Source of the DNA: Paraglaciecola hydrolytica
GTDB taxonomy: Bacteria; Pseudomonadota; Gammaproteobacteria; Enterobacterales; Alteromonadaceae
Length of the DNA stretch: 64,000 nt
Reading direction: 5' to 3'
Assembly: GCF_001565895.1 (NCBI RefSeq)
Contig: NZ_LSNE01000001.1
Location: 1-64,000, forward strand
Position 1 is the first letter of the stretch, and every line of letters begins with the position of its first letter. Shown here piece by piece: positions 28,597 to 38,713 of the stretch. Both the position numbers and the translations under genes were made by a program. Below the pieces are notes generated by a model that worked only from the letters and a program-made list of their open reading frames with translations, was not told where the DNA came from and did not search any database.

Positions 28597-29766
28597 ATGT
28601 TTGAATTAATGGATAGTCACAGCGAAGAAGCAATCATTAAAGTGATCGGCGTGGGCGGCGGTGGCGGTAACGCTATTGAGCACATGGTAAAACACTCTAT
28701 TGAAGGGGTGGAATTTATTGCAGTTAATACCGATGCTCAGGTACTACGCAGCTCTGCAGCCAATGTAACCATACAGATTGGTTCTGCGGTGACTAAAGGA
28801 TTGGGCGCTGGCGCCAACCCTAATATTGGTCGTCAGGCGGCTGAAGAAGACGCAGAAACCATTCGCCAATGTCTGGAAGGTGCAGATATGGTATTTATCA
28901 CAGCGGGTATGGGCGGTGGTACAGGCACAGGTGCTGCGCCTGAAGTGGCCAGAATTGCCAAAGAAATGGGTATTTTAACGGTTGCAGTAGTGACTAAACC
29001 TTTTCCGTTTGAAGGTCGTAAACGTACTGATTTTGCCGAGCAAGGTATTGCGGAGTTATCCAAATATGTGGATTCGTTGATTACTATTCCTAACGAAAAA
29101 TTATTAAAAGTATTACCTAAAGGCACGCCGTTATTACAAGCCTTTAGTGCTGCCAACGATATACTACGTGGTGCGGTACAAGGTATTGCTGAATTGATCA
29201 CTCGCCCAGGTTTGATCAACGTGGATTTCGCCGATGTCAGAACAGTAATGTCTGAAATGGGCACAGCGATGATGGGTAATGGTTGTGCTAGCGGTGAAGA
29301 TCGTGCCGAAGAAGCCGCCGAAATTGCTATTGCAAGTCCATTATTGGAAGACATCGATTTGTCTGGCGCTCGTGGTATTTTGGTTAACATTACTGCTGGT
29401 CCAAGTTTCTCGATTGATGAATTTGAAACAGTGGGTAATGCGGTTAAAGCCTTTGCTTCTGAAAATGCCACTGTGGTTATCGGTACCGTTATTGATATGG
29501 ATATGACAGACGAACTACGTGTAACCGTTGTTGCAACCGGTATTGGCACTGAGCGTAAACCTGATATTTCTTTAGTATCAAATCGCGCACCTCGCCAAAT
29601 GAATGATCACAATGAATTCAAATTGCAGGGCAATGGTGGAGCTGTCGTGTCTAACAGCATTACTAGCGAAAGTTTACGTTCTTCTATGCAAGAAGATAAA
29701 CATGAAAGCAGCGGAGACTTTGAATACTTGGATATTCCCGCATTTTTGCGTAAACAAGCTGATTAA
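28597..29766 (+). CDS. ftsZ: cell division GTPase FtsZ
   Basis: FtsZ is the tubulin homologue that forms the Z ring. The 389-residue product has [15 protein letters not shown] at the N-terminus, the tubulin signature [12 protein letters not shown] (about residues 105-116), the T7 loop [11 protein letters not shown], a variable acidic linker, and the C-terminal FtsA/ZipA-binding peptide [11 protein letters not shown]. The ribosome site is GGAGAG. An open frame of 238 codons on the opposite strand is a shadow of this gene. Confidence 0.98.
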   Translation: MFELMDSHSEEAIIKVIGVGGGGGNAIEHMVKHSIEGVEFIAVNTDAQVLRSSAANVTIQIGSAVTKGLGAGANPNIGRQAAEEDAETIRQCLEGADMVFITAGMGGGTGTGAAPEVARIAKEMGILTVAVVTKPFPFEGRKRTDFAEQGIAELSKYVDSLITIPNEKLLKVLPKGTPLLQAFSAANDILRGAVQGIAELITRPGLINVDFADVRTVMSEMGTAMMGNGCASGEDRAEEAAEIAIASPLLEDIDLSGARGILVNITAGPSFSIDEFETVGNAVKAFASENATVVIGTVIDMDMTDELRVTVVATGIGTERKPDISLVSNRAPRQMNDHNEFKLQGNGGAVVSNSITSESLRSSMQEDKHESSGDFEYLDIPAFLRKQAD

Positions 29767-29966
29767 TAAGACTTTGTTGGGAATTTAATGGTTAAAGGTG
29801 TTGTCAGATATTGATTCTGTGAAATTTAGGCATATGCTGCAATAACATAGAGTTATGACAGTTTTTTGACAAGGCTAAGCATTTTTAATACCATATGCGC
29901 CGATTTTTATTACAACATTACTTATTACAATAGACTATTGAGTCATCAATTGTGAGCAAGAGGTAG

Positions 29967-30881
29967 ATGATTAAACAACGTACCATCAAACAAGCTGTTC
30001 AGGAAACTGGAATTGGTTTGCATAAAGGTGACAAGGTCACTATGACTCTCCGGCCTGCGCCGGCAAATACAGGTATTGTATTTCGCCGCGTTGATCTTGA
30101 GCCTTATGCGGATATTCCAGCCCGAGCTAATGCTGTTGGCGATACGATGTTATGTACCTGTATCAGTAATGAACAAGGCGCAAAAATTTCCACTGTTGAG
30201 CATTTAGCTTCTGCGTTGGCGGGTTTAGGCATAGATAACATCATTGTTGAAGTAGACAGTGATGAACTACCCATCATGGATGGTAGTGCTAGTCCTTTTA
30301 TCTTTTTACTGCAATCCGCTGGCATAGAAGAGTTAAACGCAGCTAAACGTTTTATCAAAATAACCAAAGCCGTTAAAGTTACTGATGGTGATAAGTGGGC
30401 AGAGTTACGCCCTCATGACGGTTTTAGAGTGGATTTTCGTATCGATTTTGATCATCCAGTCATCAGTCAAACCCGTCAACACATGGTACTGGATTTTAAC
30501 TCTAGCTCTTATGTGGAAGAAGTCAGTCGTGCCCGTACTTTTGGTTTTATGAAAGACTTAGAGTATATGAACTCACTTAACTTGGCCTTAGGTGGCAGCA
30601 TGGAAAACGCTGTCGCATTGGATGAATATCGCGTATTAAATCCTGAAGGTTTACGTTATAGCGACGAGTTTTTAAAACACAAAATTCTTGATGCAATTGG
30701 TGATTTGTATTTAGGAGGCCACAGTATTATTGGCGAATTACGTGCCTATAAAACCGGCCACGGGCTGAATAACAAATTATTAAATGCCTTGTTGGACAAT
30801 AAAAAATGCTGGGAATTTGTCAGTTACGAGTCCCCAGAGGAAATGCCCATACGTTTTGCCTCGCCAGTACTCGCTAGTTAA
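29967..30881 (+). CDS. lpxC: UDP-3-O-acyl-GlcNAc deacetylase
   Basis: LpxC carries out the first committed step of lipid A synthesis, removing the acetyl group from UDP-3-O-acyl-GlcNAc. It is a zinc enzyme: His79 (VEHLASAL), His238 and Asp242 ([10 protein letters not shown]) bind zinc, and His265-region GH follows. The 304 residues match the family. It follows ftsZ by 200 bases, the usual end of the division cluster, and is closed by a strong terminator. Confidence 0.98.
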   Translation: MIKQRTIKQAVQETGIGLHKGDKVTMTLRPAPANTGIVFRRVDLEPYADIPARANAVGDTMLCTCISNEQGAKISTVEHLASALAGLGIDNIIVEVDSDELPIMDGSASPFIFLLQSAGIEELNAAKRFIKITKAVKVTDGDKWAELRPHDGFRVDFRIDFDHPVISQTRQHMVLDFNSSSYVEEVSRARTFGFMKDLEYMNSLNLALGGSMENAVALDEYRVLNPEGLRYSDEFLKHKILDAIGDLYLGGHSIIGELRAYKTGHGLNNKLLNALLDNKKCWEFVSYESPEEMPIRFASPVLAS

Positions 30882-30893
30882 GTTTACTCATTA

Positions 30894-30920
30894 AAAATGC
30901 CGCACATAATGCGGCATTTT
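30894..30920 (+). terminator. Rho-independent terminator after lpxC
   Basis: A perfect 11-bp stem, AAAATGCCGCA and TGCGGCATTTT around a 5-base loop, begins 13 bases past the lpxC stop. It ends in a T run and is also symmetric enough to work in both directions. Confidence 0.9.
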
Positions 30921-31185
30921 CAATTTTAGCCTTGTCACCTTAACAGATTCACATAAGTGACACGGATATATACCTAAGTACTTTTTACGCTTTTTGTTGT
31001 ATTAAGCATTGTGTTAATCTGGCAAAAAGGTTAAAAACGCCGATAGCTAAAGTGTTCCTATCTATTCTCCACAAGGTTGGTTAATACGTGTAATTAATAG
31101 TCGATACTTATCCAAGCTAAGTATTTGATTAAGCAAGTCAGAAGTATCCAGTGTTTGACTTTTTATAAAGAGGTAAAACTATAAA
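30921..31185. other. intergenic region before the M23 peptidase
   Basis: After the lpxC terminator about 265 AT-rich bases precede the peptidase gene. No open frame, RNA gene or strong promoter was recognised. An AGAGGTAAAA ribosome site is present just before the peptidase start. Confidence 0.5.
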
Positions 31186-32088
31186 ATGAAATTAACCTTA
31201 CTCATAAGAAGTGAAAAAACACGCCTCAAATTTAGTGCAGACAAACCAAAATTAATTATTGCATTGATCGCTATTTGTGGTGTTTTTTTGATTTCCAGCC
31301 GTTCAAGCAACAGCGTTGATGACAACCTATCAAGGGTTGGTTACGCCAAAACGGGGTTTGAACAACAAGCAAAAGAAGTAGATGAACTGAAAAATATTAC
31401 TCACCAACAACTCACTGGCATGACTTTAAAACTGGCGGATATGCAAAGCCAGTTATTACGTTTGGATGCCTTGGGGGCACGATTAGTCGAACAAGCTAGT
31501 TTGAATCCTGATGAATTTAGTTTTAACCAATTACCTGCTATGGGTGGTCCGGAAGAAATAGCAAATGCTGATATTCAGATTAACGATAGTCTACTTACTA
31601 AGATGGATTTTATGTTGGGACAAATCCAACATAAAACTCAACAGCTTAATGCCCTTGAATCTATAATGTTGAGTCACCATATAACAGACCAGAGTCGTTT
31701 GACGGGTCGCCCTGTTACCTCGGGTTGGTTATCGTCTCATTACGGTGTGCGTAAAGATCCTTTCAGTGGTATGCCCGCAATGCATAAAGGTGTCGACTTT
31801 GCTGGTAAAGAAGGTGACCCCGTTATGGCTACTGCTGCCGGGGTAGTGACATGGGCTGATGATCGTAGTGGTTACGGCTTGTTGGTTGAAATTGATCATG
31901 GCGAAGGTTTAGTGACTCGTTACGGACACAGCAAGCAACTTAATGTTAAGATAGGTGACGTGGTAACCAAAGGTCAACAGATTGCCTACATGGGCAATAC
32001 CGGACGTTCGACAGGTGCTCACGTACATTATGAAGTATTACGCAAAGGCCAGCAGCTAGATCCCTTGCCCTATGTTTATCGGGACTAG
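31186..32088 (+). CDS. M23 family zinc metallopeptidase, membrane-anchored
   Basis: The 300-residue protein has one N-terminal membrane segment (residues 23-40, KLIIALIAICGVFLISS), a coiled-coil stalk, and a C-terminal LytM-type domain. The zinc ligands are His and Asp in MHKGVDFAGKEGD and the second His of GAHVHYEV. With all ligands present it could be an active peptidoglycan endopeptidase rather than a degenerate EnvC/NlpD-type activator. It sits between lpxC and secA, where enterobacteria carry secM; no SecM-like frame is seen here. It is flanked by terminators on both sides, so it is a single-gene transcript. Confidence 0.93.
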   Translation: MKLTLLIRSEKTRLKFSADKPKLIIALIAICGVFLISSRSSNSVDDNLSRVGYAKTGFEQQAKEVDELKNITHQQLTGMTLKLADMQSQLLRLDALGARLVEQASLNPDEFSFNQLPAMGGPEEIANADIQINDSLLTKMDFMLGQIQHKTQQLNALESIMLSHHITDQSRLTGRPVTSGWLSSHYGVRKDPFSGMPAMHKGVDFAGKEGDPVMATAAGVVTWADDRSGYGLLVEIDHGEGLVTRYGHSKQLNVKIGDVVTKGQQIAYMGNTGRSTGAHVHYEVLRKGQQLDPLPYVYRD

Positions 32089-32136
32089 TTTTTAACACTA
32101 CATGTTTGAATTAACGCGTAATGTAGAATCATTGAT

Positions 32137-32172
32137 AATCGGCTCCCTGTGAGCCGATTGTTTTATTTTTGT
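32137..32172 (+). terminator. Rho-independent terminator after the M23 gene
   Basis: AATCGGCTC (32137-32145) pairs with GAGCCGATT (32151-32159) over a CCTGT loop and is followed by GTTTTATTTTT. It separates the peptidase from secA. Confidence 0.9.
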
Positions 32173-32241
32173 CTTGCTCTGCATTGTTGTAATTAGCAGC
32201 AATCAGTAGCAATTAATTATTAGATTGGAAGCTGTAAATCG

Positions 32242-34947
32242 ATGTTTTCGAGTATCCTCACCAAAATTTTCGGTAGTCGTAATGACCGTATCCTAAAAAA
32301 ACTTAACGTTTCTATTAGTCAAATTAATCAACTAGAAGCTGAGCTTGAAGCTTTAAGTGACGAGCAGTTAAAAGCAAAATCCACGGAATTTTCTGCTCGC
32401 TTAGCAGAAGGTGTTAGTACCGACGAAATAATGATAGAAGCTTTTGCTGTAGTACGTGAAGCCAGTAAACGCGTGTTTGGCATGCGTCACTTTGATGTGC
32501 AAATGCTCGGTGGTCAGGTTCTACATCAGGGGAAAATTGCTGAAATGCGCACGGGTGAAGGTAAAACCTTAACGTCTACCTTGCCAACCTATCTGAATGC
32601 TCTAACCGGCAAGGGTGTGCATGTTATTACCGTTAACGACTATCTTGCTCGTCGTGATGCTGATTGGAGCAGACCCTTATTTGAATTTTTAGGTCTGAGT
32701 GTTGGTTGTAACGTGCCGGGCATGAATCACCAGCAGAAAAAAGCAGCTTATGAAGCAGACATTACCTACGGTACTAACAACGAATTTGGTTTTGACTACC
32801 TGCGCGACAATATGGCTTTTAGCCCTGAAGATCGTGTACAAAAGGGGTTGCACTTTGCGGTCATCGATGAAGTTGACTCGATTTTAATCGATGAAGCACG
32901 TACCCCGCTTATAATCTCTGGTCAAGCGGAAGACAGCTCTGAGCTGTATCGTAAAATTAACCTCATCATCCCTGAATTAATCAAACAAGAAAAAGAGGAT
33001 GAAGAAGGGAAAAACGGCGAAGGCGATTTCACCATTGATGAAAAGGGTAAACAAATCCACCTTACCGAACATGGGCAAATCCATGTTGAAGAAATTTTAC
33101 TGCGTGAGGGTATTCTAGCTGAAGGTGAATCACTTTTTGCCGCCGCTAATATCTCTTATTTACATCATGTTAACGCGGCCTTGCGGGCACATAAACTGTT
33201 TAACCGTGACGTAGATTATATCGTTAAAGAAAACGAAATTGTTATCGTTGATGAACATACCGGCCGCACCATGGAGGGACGTCGTTGGTCAGAGGGTTTA
33301 CATCAGGCAGTTGAAGCCAAAGAAGGTGTAAAAATCCAAAACGAAAACCAGACCTTAGCGTCTATTACCTTCCAAAACTATTTCCGTTTATACGAAAAAC
33401 TCGCAGGTATGACAGGTACAGCTGATACCGAAGCTTTCGAGTTCCAGTCAATTTACGGCTTGGAAACTGTGGTTATTCCAACCAATAAACCTATGATACG
33501 TAAAGATAAAGCAGATTTGATTTATCTTACTGCAGCAGAAAAATACGAAGCCATAGTGGAAGATATAAAAGAATGTGTGAAACGTGGACAGCCTGCCTTG
33601 GTGGGTACCGTTTCTATCGAAAATTCTGAATTGTTATCCAACGTTCTGAAAAAAGCGAAAATTCCCCATAAAGTATTAAACGCCAAGTTCCATGAACAAG
33701 AAGCAGATATCATCGCTCAGGCTGGTAAGGCTGGCGCTATCACCATCGCTACCAATATGGCGGGTCGTGGTACTGACATCGTATTAGGTGGTAACTGGCA
33801 GGTTGCCATTGATAAAATCAATGATCCTAAGCCTGGTACCATAGAAAAAATCAAAAGTGAATGGAAAGCTGACCATGATGCCGTACTAGCGGCCGGTGGT
33901 TTGCATATCATCGGTACCGAACGCCATGAATCACGTCGTATAGATAACCAGTTACGTGGTCGAGCAGGTCGTCAAGGTGATCCAGGTTCTTCACGTTTTT
34001 ACTTGTCCTTAGACGATGCCTTAATGCGTATTTTTGCCTCAGAAAAAATGGGCAATATGATGAAACGTTTAGGGATGGAGCATGGTGAAGCCATTGAACA
34101 TCCATGGGTAACTCGCGCCATTGAAAATGCTCAGCGTAAAGTTGAAGGTCGTAACTTCGATATGCGTAAACAATTACTTGAATACGATGATGTGGCCAAT
34201 GATCAGCGTAAAGTTATTTATCAACAACGTAATGAATTACTCGACGAAGGTGATATTAGCGAAACCATCGCGGCTATCCGTGAAGATGTAATCAACGGGG
34301 TGATTGATCAATATATTCCACCGCAGTCCCTTGATGAGATGTGGGATATTGAAGGTTTGGAAGCACGTTTTAAAGGTGATTTTTTATTGGATATACCAGT
34401 CAAACAATGGTTGGCAGATGACAACAAACTGTTTGAAGAAAAGTTACGTGAACGCATCGTCGAACAAGTAGTTGACGCGTATAACAAGAAAGAAGCCATA
34501 GTTGGTGCACCTGTAATACGCCACTTTGAAAAAGCTGTGATGTTGCAAAACCTAGATAGCCATTGGAAAGAACATTTGGCTGCGATGGATTATTTGCGTC
34601 AAGGTATTCACTTGCGTGGTTTTGCACAAAAGAACCCAAAACAAGAATACAAACGTGAATCTTTTGAATTGTTTTCACAAATGCTTGAAACACTAAAAGT
34701 TGAAGTGGTAACCATCCTCAGTAAGGTACAGGTGAAAGCCGAATCTGAAGTGGAAGAAATGGAAGAAAAACGCCGTATTGCCGCGCAAAATCAACCTAAA
34801 CAGTTTGAGCACCAATCACCAGCTGAGCCTAAAGCGCCACCGACAGCCGAAGAGGGATTACGTCAAGGGCCAAAGATTAGTCGTAATGACATTTGCCCTT
34901 GTGGCTCAGGTAAAAAGTATAAACAATGTCACGGTAAACTAAGTTAA
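32242..34947 (+). CDS. secA: protein translocase ATPase SecA
   Basis: SecA is the motor that drives preproteins through SecYEG. The 901-residue product has the Walker A segment [33 protein letters not shown] as Walker B, the preprotein crosslinking region, [13 protein letters not shown] and [20 protein letters not shown] of the second helicase domain, and a C-terminal zinc finger [15 protein letters not shown] that binds SecB. Length is normal. A terminator upstream isolates it from the M23 gene, so it must have its own promoter. Confidence 0.98.
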   Translation: MFSSILTKIFGSRNDRILKKLNVSISQINQLEAELEALSDEQLKAKSTEFSARLAEGVSTDEIMIEAFAVVREASKRVFGMRHFDVQMLGGQVLHQGKIAEMRTGEGKTLTSTLPTYLNALTGKGVHVITVNDYLARRDADWSRPLFEFLGLSVGCNVPGMNHQQKKAAYEADITYGTNNEFGFDYLRDNMAFSPEDRVQKGLHFAVIDEVDSILIDEARTPLIISGQAEDSSELYRKINLIIPELIKQEKEDEEGKNGEGDFTIDEKGKQIHLTEHGQIHVEEILLREGILAEGESLFAAANISYLHHVNAALRAHKLFNRDVDYIVKENEIVIVDEHTGRTMEGRRWSEGLHQAVEAKEGVKIQNENQTLASITFQNYFRLYEKLAGMTGTADTEAFEFQSIYGLETVVIPTNKPMIRKDKADLIYLTAAEKYEAIVEDIKECVKRGQPALVGTVSIENSELLSNVLKKAKIPHKVLNAKFHEQEADIIAQAGKAGAITIATNMAGRGTDIVLGGNWQVAIDKINDPKPGTIEKIKSEWKADHDAVLAAGGLHIIGTERHESRRIDNQLRGRAGRQGDPGSSRFYLSLDDALMRIFASEKMGNMMKRLGMEHGEAIEHPWVTRAIENAQRKVEGRNFDMRKQLLEYDDVANDQRKVIYQQRNELLDEGDISETIAAIREDVINGVIDQYIPPQSLDEMWDIEGLEARFKGDFLLDIPVKQWLADDNKLFEEKLRERIVEQVVDAYNKKEAIVGAPVIRHFEKAVMLQNLDSHWKEHLAAMDYLRQGIHLRGFAQKNPKQEYKRESFELFSQMLETLKVEVVTILSKVQVKAESEVEEMEEKRRIAAQNQPKQFEHQSPAEPKAPPTAEEGLRQGPKISRNDICPCGSGKKYKQCHGKLS

Positions 34948-34980
34948 GTTTAAGCGGGTTAGATAGTACTTAAGGTTATA

Positions 34981-35007
34981 AAAGGTCGAACTTAGGTTCG
35001 ACTTTTT
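34981..35007 (+). terminator. Rho-independent terminator after secA
   Basis: GTCGAAC (34985-34991) and GTTCGAC (34996-35002) form a 7-bp stem over TTAG, flanked by AAAA and TTTTT that extend it. It lies 35 bases past the secA stop and just ahead of mutT. Confidence 0.85.
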
Positions 35008-35030
35008 AGTTTATACATTGAGAGGAACTA

Positions 35031-35423
35031 ATGAAAATAGTCGACGTGGCCGTGGGTGTGATCAAACGTCAAGATATGATCTATGTCAGTAAACGAGCCG
35101 ACACTTTGCATCAAGGCGGTTTGTGGGAATTTCCAGGTGGTAAAAAAGAAGCTGACGAAACTATCGCCCAAGCGCTAATCCGTGAGTTATTCGAAGAAGT
35201 GAACATTCAGGTGCTCAACCCCATCCCCTTGATGGTGATTGAACATGATTACGGCGATAAAAAGGTCAGGCTTGATGTCATGTTGGTTGAAGAGTTTAGT
35301 GGCGAGCCAAGTTCGCAAGAAAACCAGCTAAGTCGTTGGGTGAAAATAGCCGATTTAGCACAATACGATTTCCCTGCAGCGAATCTAAGCATCATCGAAA
35401 AATTACAGCAATTGGCTAGTTAA
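35031..35423 (+). CDS. mutT: 8-oxo-dGTP diphosphatase MutT
   Basis: MutT removes oxidised dGTP from the nucleotide pool. The 130-residue product matches the E. coli length and begins with the typical VDVAVGVIKRQD strand. The Nudix box is GGKKEADETIAQALIRELFEEV, with all metal-binding glutamates; the usual Gly near its end is Asn (EEVNI). The position right after secA is the classic one for mutT. AGAGGAAC is the ribosome site. Confidence 0.94.
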   Translation: MKIVDVAVGVIKRQDMIYVSKRADTLHQGGLWEFPGGKKEADETIAQALIRELFEEVNIQVLNPIPLMVIEHDYGDKKVRLDVMLVEEFSGEPSSQENQLSRWVKIADLAQYDFPAANLSIIEKLQQLAS

Positions 35424-35432
35424 GACATAGCT

Positions 35433-35645
35433 ATGCAACAAGCTATAGTGGCATACCATCAAGATGAACAACATGATTGGGTGGCAGAACTCGCATGTGG
35501 GCATTTTCAACATGTGCGGCATAATCCACCTTGGATTAATCGCCCTTGGGTAACAACAGTTGATGGGCGCAACGCAATGTTAGGCTTTTTATTAAACTGT
35601 AAAAAATGTGAGCTGGGTTTGCCTGCAGACATGTTAAGCAAGTAA
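35433..35645 (+). CDS. DUF3565 family protein
   Basis: This 70-residue protein starts nine bases after mutT, so it is in the same transcript. It has the DUF3565 pattern: a Trp-containing N-terminus (DEQHDWVAELACGHFQHVRH), NPPWINRPWV, and a C-terminal CKKCELG. The His and Cys residues suggest a small metal-binding fold, but no function is established for the family. Confidence 0.8.
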   Translation: MQQAIVAYHQDEQHDWVAELACGHFQHVRHNPPWINRPWVTTVDGRNAMLGFLLNCKKCELGLPADMLSK

Positions 35646-35725
35646 GCTAGGGGCATACACTTGCCATTTAAGTAGCGGCCTTGAACAATGTAAGGCACGC
35701 TACCCATTGAACAATAAGGATAAAT

Positions 35726-36637
35726 ATGCAAAACGATAGCGGCTATCCCATCGGCACTCTTGGCATAAAATGGGGAAGCGTGGAAAAAGCGCAATGGCTG
35801 GCTTTGCAGACGATAAAACGTTCTTATCAGGCCGATGTATTAAGTCAGGTTGAGGCTTTGGCAGAGCAGTTTGAGATTCATCAATATGGCAAGTTAGCAT
35901 ACAAAAATGACTATCCACTATTTGCCCTAAAAACCCAGGACTGGGACGACACTAAACCAACGGCACTCATCACCGGTGGTGTGCATGGTTACGAAACCAG
36001 TGGTGTACATGGAGCCTTACGTTTTGCCAGTACTAAAGCGCAACACTATACCAAACATTTTAACCTGTTAATCGCACCTTGTATTAGTCCTTGGGCTTAT
36101 GAAACTGTTAATCGTTGGAACCCTGAAGCGATAGATCCTAACCGTTCGTTTTATGCTAATAGCCCAGCAGCTGAATCCGCCGCTTTACTGGCATTGGTAG
36201 TAGACATGAATATTTTAGTGCACATCGATTTGCATGAAACCACAGATAGCGATAATAGCGAATTTCGCCCAGCATTGGCGGCTCGGGATGCGATAGAGCA
36301 AAAATGTTGGGAAATTCCTGATGGTTTTTATGCGGTGGGCGATACTGAAAACCCCTGTCACGATTTTCAACGTGCAGTAATTGTTGCGGTTGAGCAGGTA
36401 ACTCACATTGCGCCTTCTGATAAGCAAGGCATGATCATTGGCTCAGCTGTGACCCAACAAGGGGTTATCAACTATCCACTGCAGCAACTTGGTTTGTGCG
36501 CCAGTGCGACACATGCCAAATATACGACGACGACTGAGGTCTACCCTGATAGCCCTAAAGTTGACGGTGAAATTTGTATCCTTGCCCAAGTCGCGGCCAT
36601 TTGTGGTGCTTTGGATTATGTATCAGCTAAGCTTTAA
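35726..36637 (+). CDS. M14 family metallocarboxypeptidase-like protein
   Basis: The 303-residue product resembles the M14/succinylglutamate desuccinylase-like group of zinc hydrolases. The HxxE zinc motif is GGVHGYETSG (near residue 92), the third zinc His is in VHIDLHETTD, and a later glutamate (TTTEVYPD) may be the general base. There is no signal peptide, so it should act in the cytoplasm. The natural substrate is unknown: a C-terminal amino acid, an acylated amino acid or a cyanophycin-type product are all possible. It begins 80 bases after the DUF3565 gene, with AAGGATAA as ribosome site. Confidence 0.8.
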   Translation: MQNDSGYPIGTLGIKWGSVEKAQWLALQTIKRSYQADVLSQVEALAEQFEIHQYGKLAYKNDYPLFALKTQDWDDTKPTALITGGVHGYETSGVHGALRFASTKAQHYTKHFNLLIAPCISPWAYETVNRWNPEAIDPNRSFYANSPAAESAALLALVVDMNILVHIDLHETTDSDNSEFRPALAARDAIEQKCWEIPDGFYAVGDTENPCHDFQRAVIVAVEQVTHIAPSDKQGMIIGSAVTQQGVINYPLQQLGLCASATHAKYTTTTEVYPDSPKVDGEICILAQVAAICGALDYVSAKL

Positions 36638-36670
36638 TCAAACCGCTGGACGCGTTCTAAGTGCCTATTT

Positions 36671-36690
36671 ATTTAATGGAATTGGTATAA
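36671..36690. repeat. half copy of the ATACCAATTCCATTAAAT repeat
   Basis: ATTTAATGGAATTGGTATAA lies just past the M14 gene. The same 20 bases, with two changes, form the right arm of the full palindrome at 46022-46080. Only one arm is present here. It is probably a remnant of a dispersed palindromic element. Confidence 0.6.
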
Positions 36691-36834
36691 GTTTTGTTGG
36701 GCTTTACATCGCCTTAAGTGGCAAACTAGTTAAACTTACGATCTTTTAGTATTAGCGCTACACCATCGTTTTTTAGGATGCCGATTTGGCATAGTCCTAA
36801 GCCCCCATTTTTATAAATCAAAGGAATATTAGAT

Positions 36835-38589
36835 TTGAATATCGTGTTAAAGACAGGTGTGGTGCTGGTAATGGGCTTTATTAACGTGGTTTATGCGGCA
36901 GAGCCTACGGCTAATTTGTCGGCACAGTTAGCGAGCCAAGTTCTTGCTAATTCAAAGGTGCAAGCAGCTGATAAGTTTGATGATTTTTTGGCTCAGCTAG
37001 TTTCATCAAAAACGCTTAGTCAGCAAGAGTCAGTGCTTGTAGCTATTAAAAAGTATCGTGCGAATAAAACGCTGCAAGATACCGAGTTGCATCAGATGCA
37101 GCGATTATTAGGTTTATATAGCCGTGCTAAATATGGCCAAGCTGCGATGAATACGCTGGCGCAGTTGGTGGCTATTCCAACCTTTAATGTGGAAGGCCTT
37201 GAGCAACACGATAATCCGCAGTTTCATAAGATGGCGGATGCAATAGCCAATATCGCTCAGGATTTTAATTTAGCATTTCGCAATATTGATAATCGTGTAT
37301 ATGAAGTTTCTGTTAAAGGCAGTTCAGATGAGGTGGTAGGTATTCATGCTCATGCCGATGTGGTGCCTGTCACACCTTCGTTATGGGGGCTTGAAGATGG
37401 CACTAAACTCGACCCTTTTAAACTCACCCTGATTGGCGATCGTATGTATGGCCGTGGCACCGAAGATGACAAAAATGGCATTGTCGTTTCTTTGTACGCC
37501 ATGAAAGTCATTCAGGAAGAAAACATTCCTTTGTTGCGCAATTTTAACTTGTTGATTGATACCACTGAAGAAACCACGTCAGAGGCGATACCCTATTATT
37601 TTGCACGCAACCCGACACCTAATTATAACTTGGCTCTGGATGGCGGTTATCCAGTAGTGATTGCTGAAAAAGGCTTTGCTGGCATTACCGCGACCTTCCC
37701 TTCACGCTCTGGGCAGGCTAAGCAATCAGCTTTAGCTGAAATAGTAAGCATTAGCGGTGGTTTGGCGATTAATCAAATTCCGGCGGCAAGTGTCGTTACC
37801 ATCACTACAACAGATGCTACAGCCTTAGTGAGTCAGCTCAATCTCTTGGGTGAAAAATTTGTAGTAGCTAATGGAGGAGATTTTTCAATCCATGCTGCGG
37901 CCACTTCTCAAGGGGTAGAATTAACAGTAAAAGGAGTTTCAGCTCACTCTTCAGAACCTGAGTCTGGGGTGAATCCTGTATCCAGAATGTTTGTTTTTAT
38001 TCACTCAGTGCAACAACAAAAAGCACTGTTTAAACTTAACCATATAACCGACGCTGCTGATTATGTCGTTGCTAATTGGGGTTTGGATTATCTAGGTAAA
38101 ACCTTGGGTATCGATTTTTCTCATGATTTTATGGGACCGCTGACCAGCTCCCTTACCCAAATTAAACTTGATGATGACAGTTTGCAAGTTGGGGTTAATT
38201 TACGTGTTCCTGTTGGCCGTGACGTAGTTAAGTTACAACAGGAAATCATGGATAAATTAGCTAAATGGAACAAAAGTAGTGGGGTCAATGTGGCCTACGA
38301 TATATACATGAGTGAACCCATGTATCGCAATCCCAAAGGAGCGTGGGTCAATGCCTTGTTAGATGTAGCCAGCGAAAACTTATCTATGCCTCGTGAGTTT
38401 GGCTCGTCAAGTGGCGGTACGTCGGTGCACAACTTGCCCAATGGCGTGCAATTTGGACTAGCCATGCCAGATCAAAAATATTCAGGCCATAATGCTAATG
38501 AATTTAAACGTGTCGATCAGTTTTTACTCGATTTACAAATTATTACTGAAATGATTGCGCGCATAGGTCAAATTCCGAGCTTGGAATAA
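36835..38589 (+). CDS. exported M20 family dipeptidase (PepV-like)
   Basis: The 584-residue protein has a signal peptide ending near VVYAAEP, an extra ~100-residue helical N-terminal part, and then an M20 metallopeptidase domain. Metal ligands and catalytic residues are visible in GIHAHADVVPV, RGTEDDKNGIVV, DTTEETTSEAIPYYF and the C-terminal SGHNANEF. The arrangement fits Mn/Zn dipeptidases of the PepV/Sapep type, here exported to the periplasm and longer than the usual 470 residues. The start is TTG with AAAGGA nine bases ahead; a GTG three codons later is possible. Confidence 0.85.
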   Translation: MNIVLKTGVVLVMGFINVVYAAEPTANLSAQLASQVLANSKVQAADKFDDFLAQLVSSKTLSQQESVLVAIKKYRANKTLQDTELHQMQRLLGLYSRAKYGQAAMNTLAQLVAIPTFNVEGLEQHDNPQFHKMADAIANIAQDFNLAFRNIDNRVYEVSVKGSSDEVVGIHAHADVVPVTPSLWGLEDGTKLDPFKLTLIGDRMYGRGTEDDKNGIVVSLYAMKVIQEENIPLLRNFNLLIDTTEETTSEAIPYYFARNPTPNYNLALDGGYPVVIAEKGFAGITATFPSRSGQAKQSALAEIVSISGGLAINQIPAASVVTITTTDATALVSQLNLLGEKFVVANGGDFSIHAAATSQGVELTVKGVSAHSSEPESGVNPVSRMFVFIHSVQQQKALFKLNHITDAADYVVANWGLDYLGKTLGIDFSHDFMGPLTSSLTQIKLDDDSLQVGVNLRVPVGRDVVKLQQEIMDKLAKWNKSSGVNVAYDIYMSEPMYRNPKGAWVNALLDVASENLSMPREFGSSSGGTSVHNLPNGVQFGLAMPDQKYSGHNANEFKRVDQFLLDLQIITEMIARIGQIPSLE

Positions 38590-38713
38590 TATTGTTCCAA
38601 GCTTCAGGCTGCCGTTTTGTGTTATCGCGGAACAAAATTTAAAACACTTAATGTGCATTCAAACGCTATTTTTGAGAGCAGTTAGGCACGGGTTTTATCG
38701 TTAGGATTAGATT

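Noticed and set aside
28833-29549. 238-codon minus-strand frame
   Set aside because: It lies wholly opposite ftsZ and has the low-complexity Ser/Ile/Pro composition of an antisense shadow.
36489-36749. 86-codon frame overlapping the M14 gene end
   Set aside because: It is mostly inside the M14 gene in another frame and ends in the repeat region, with no ribosome site.
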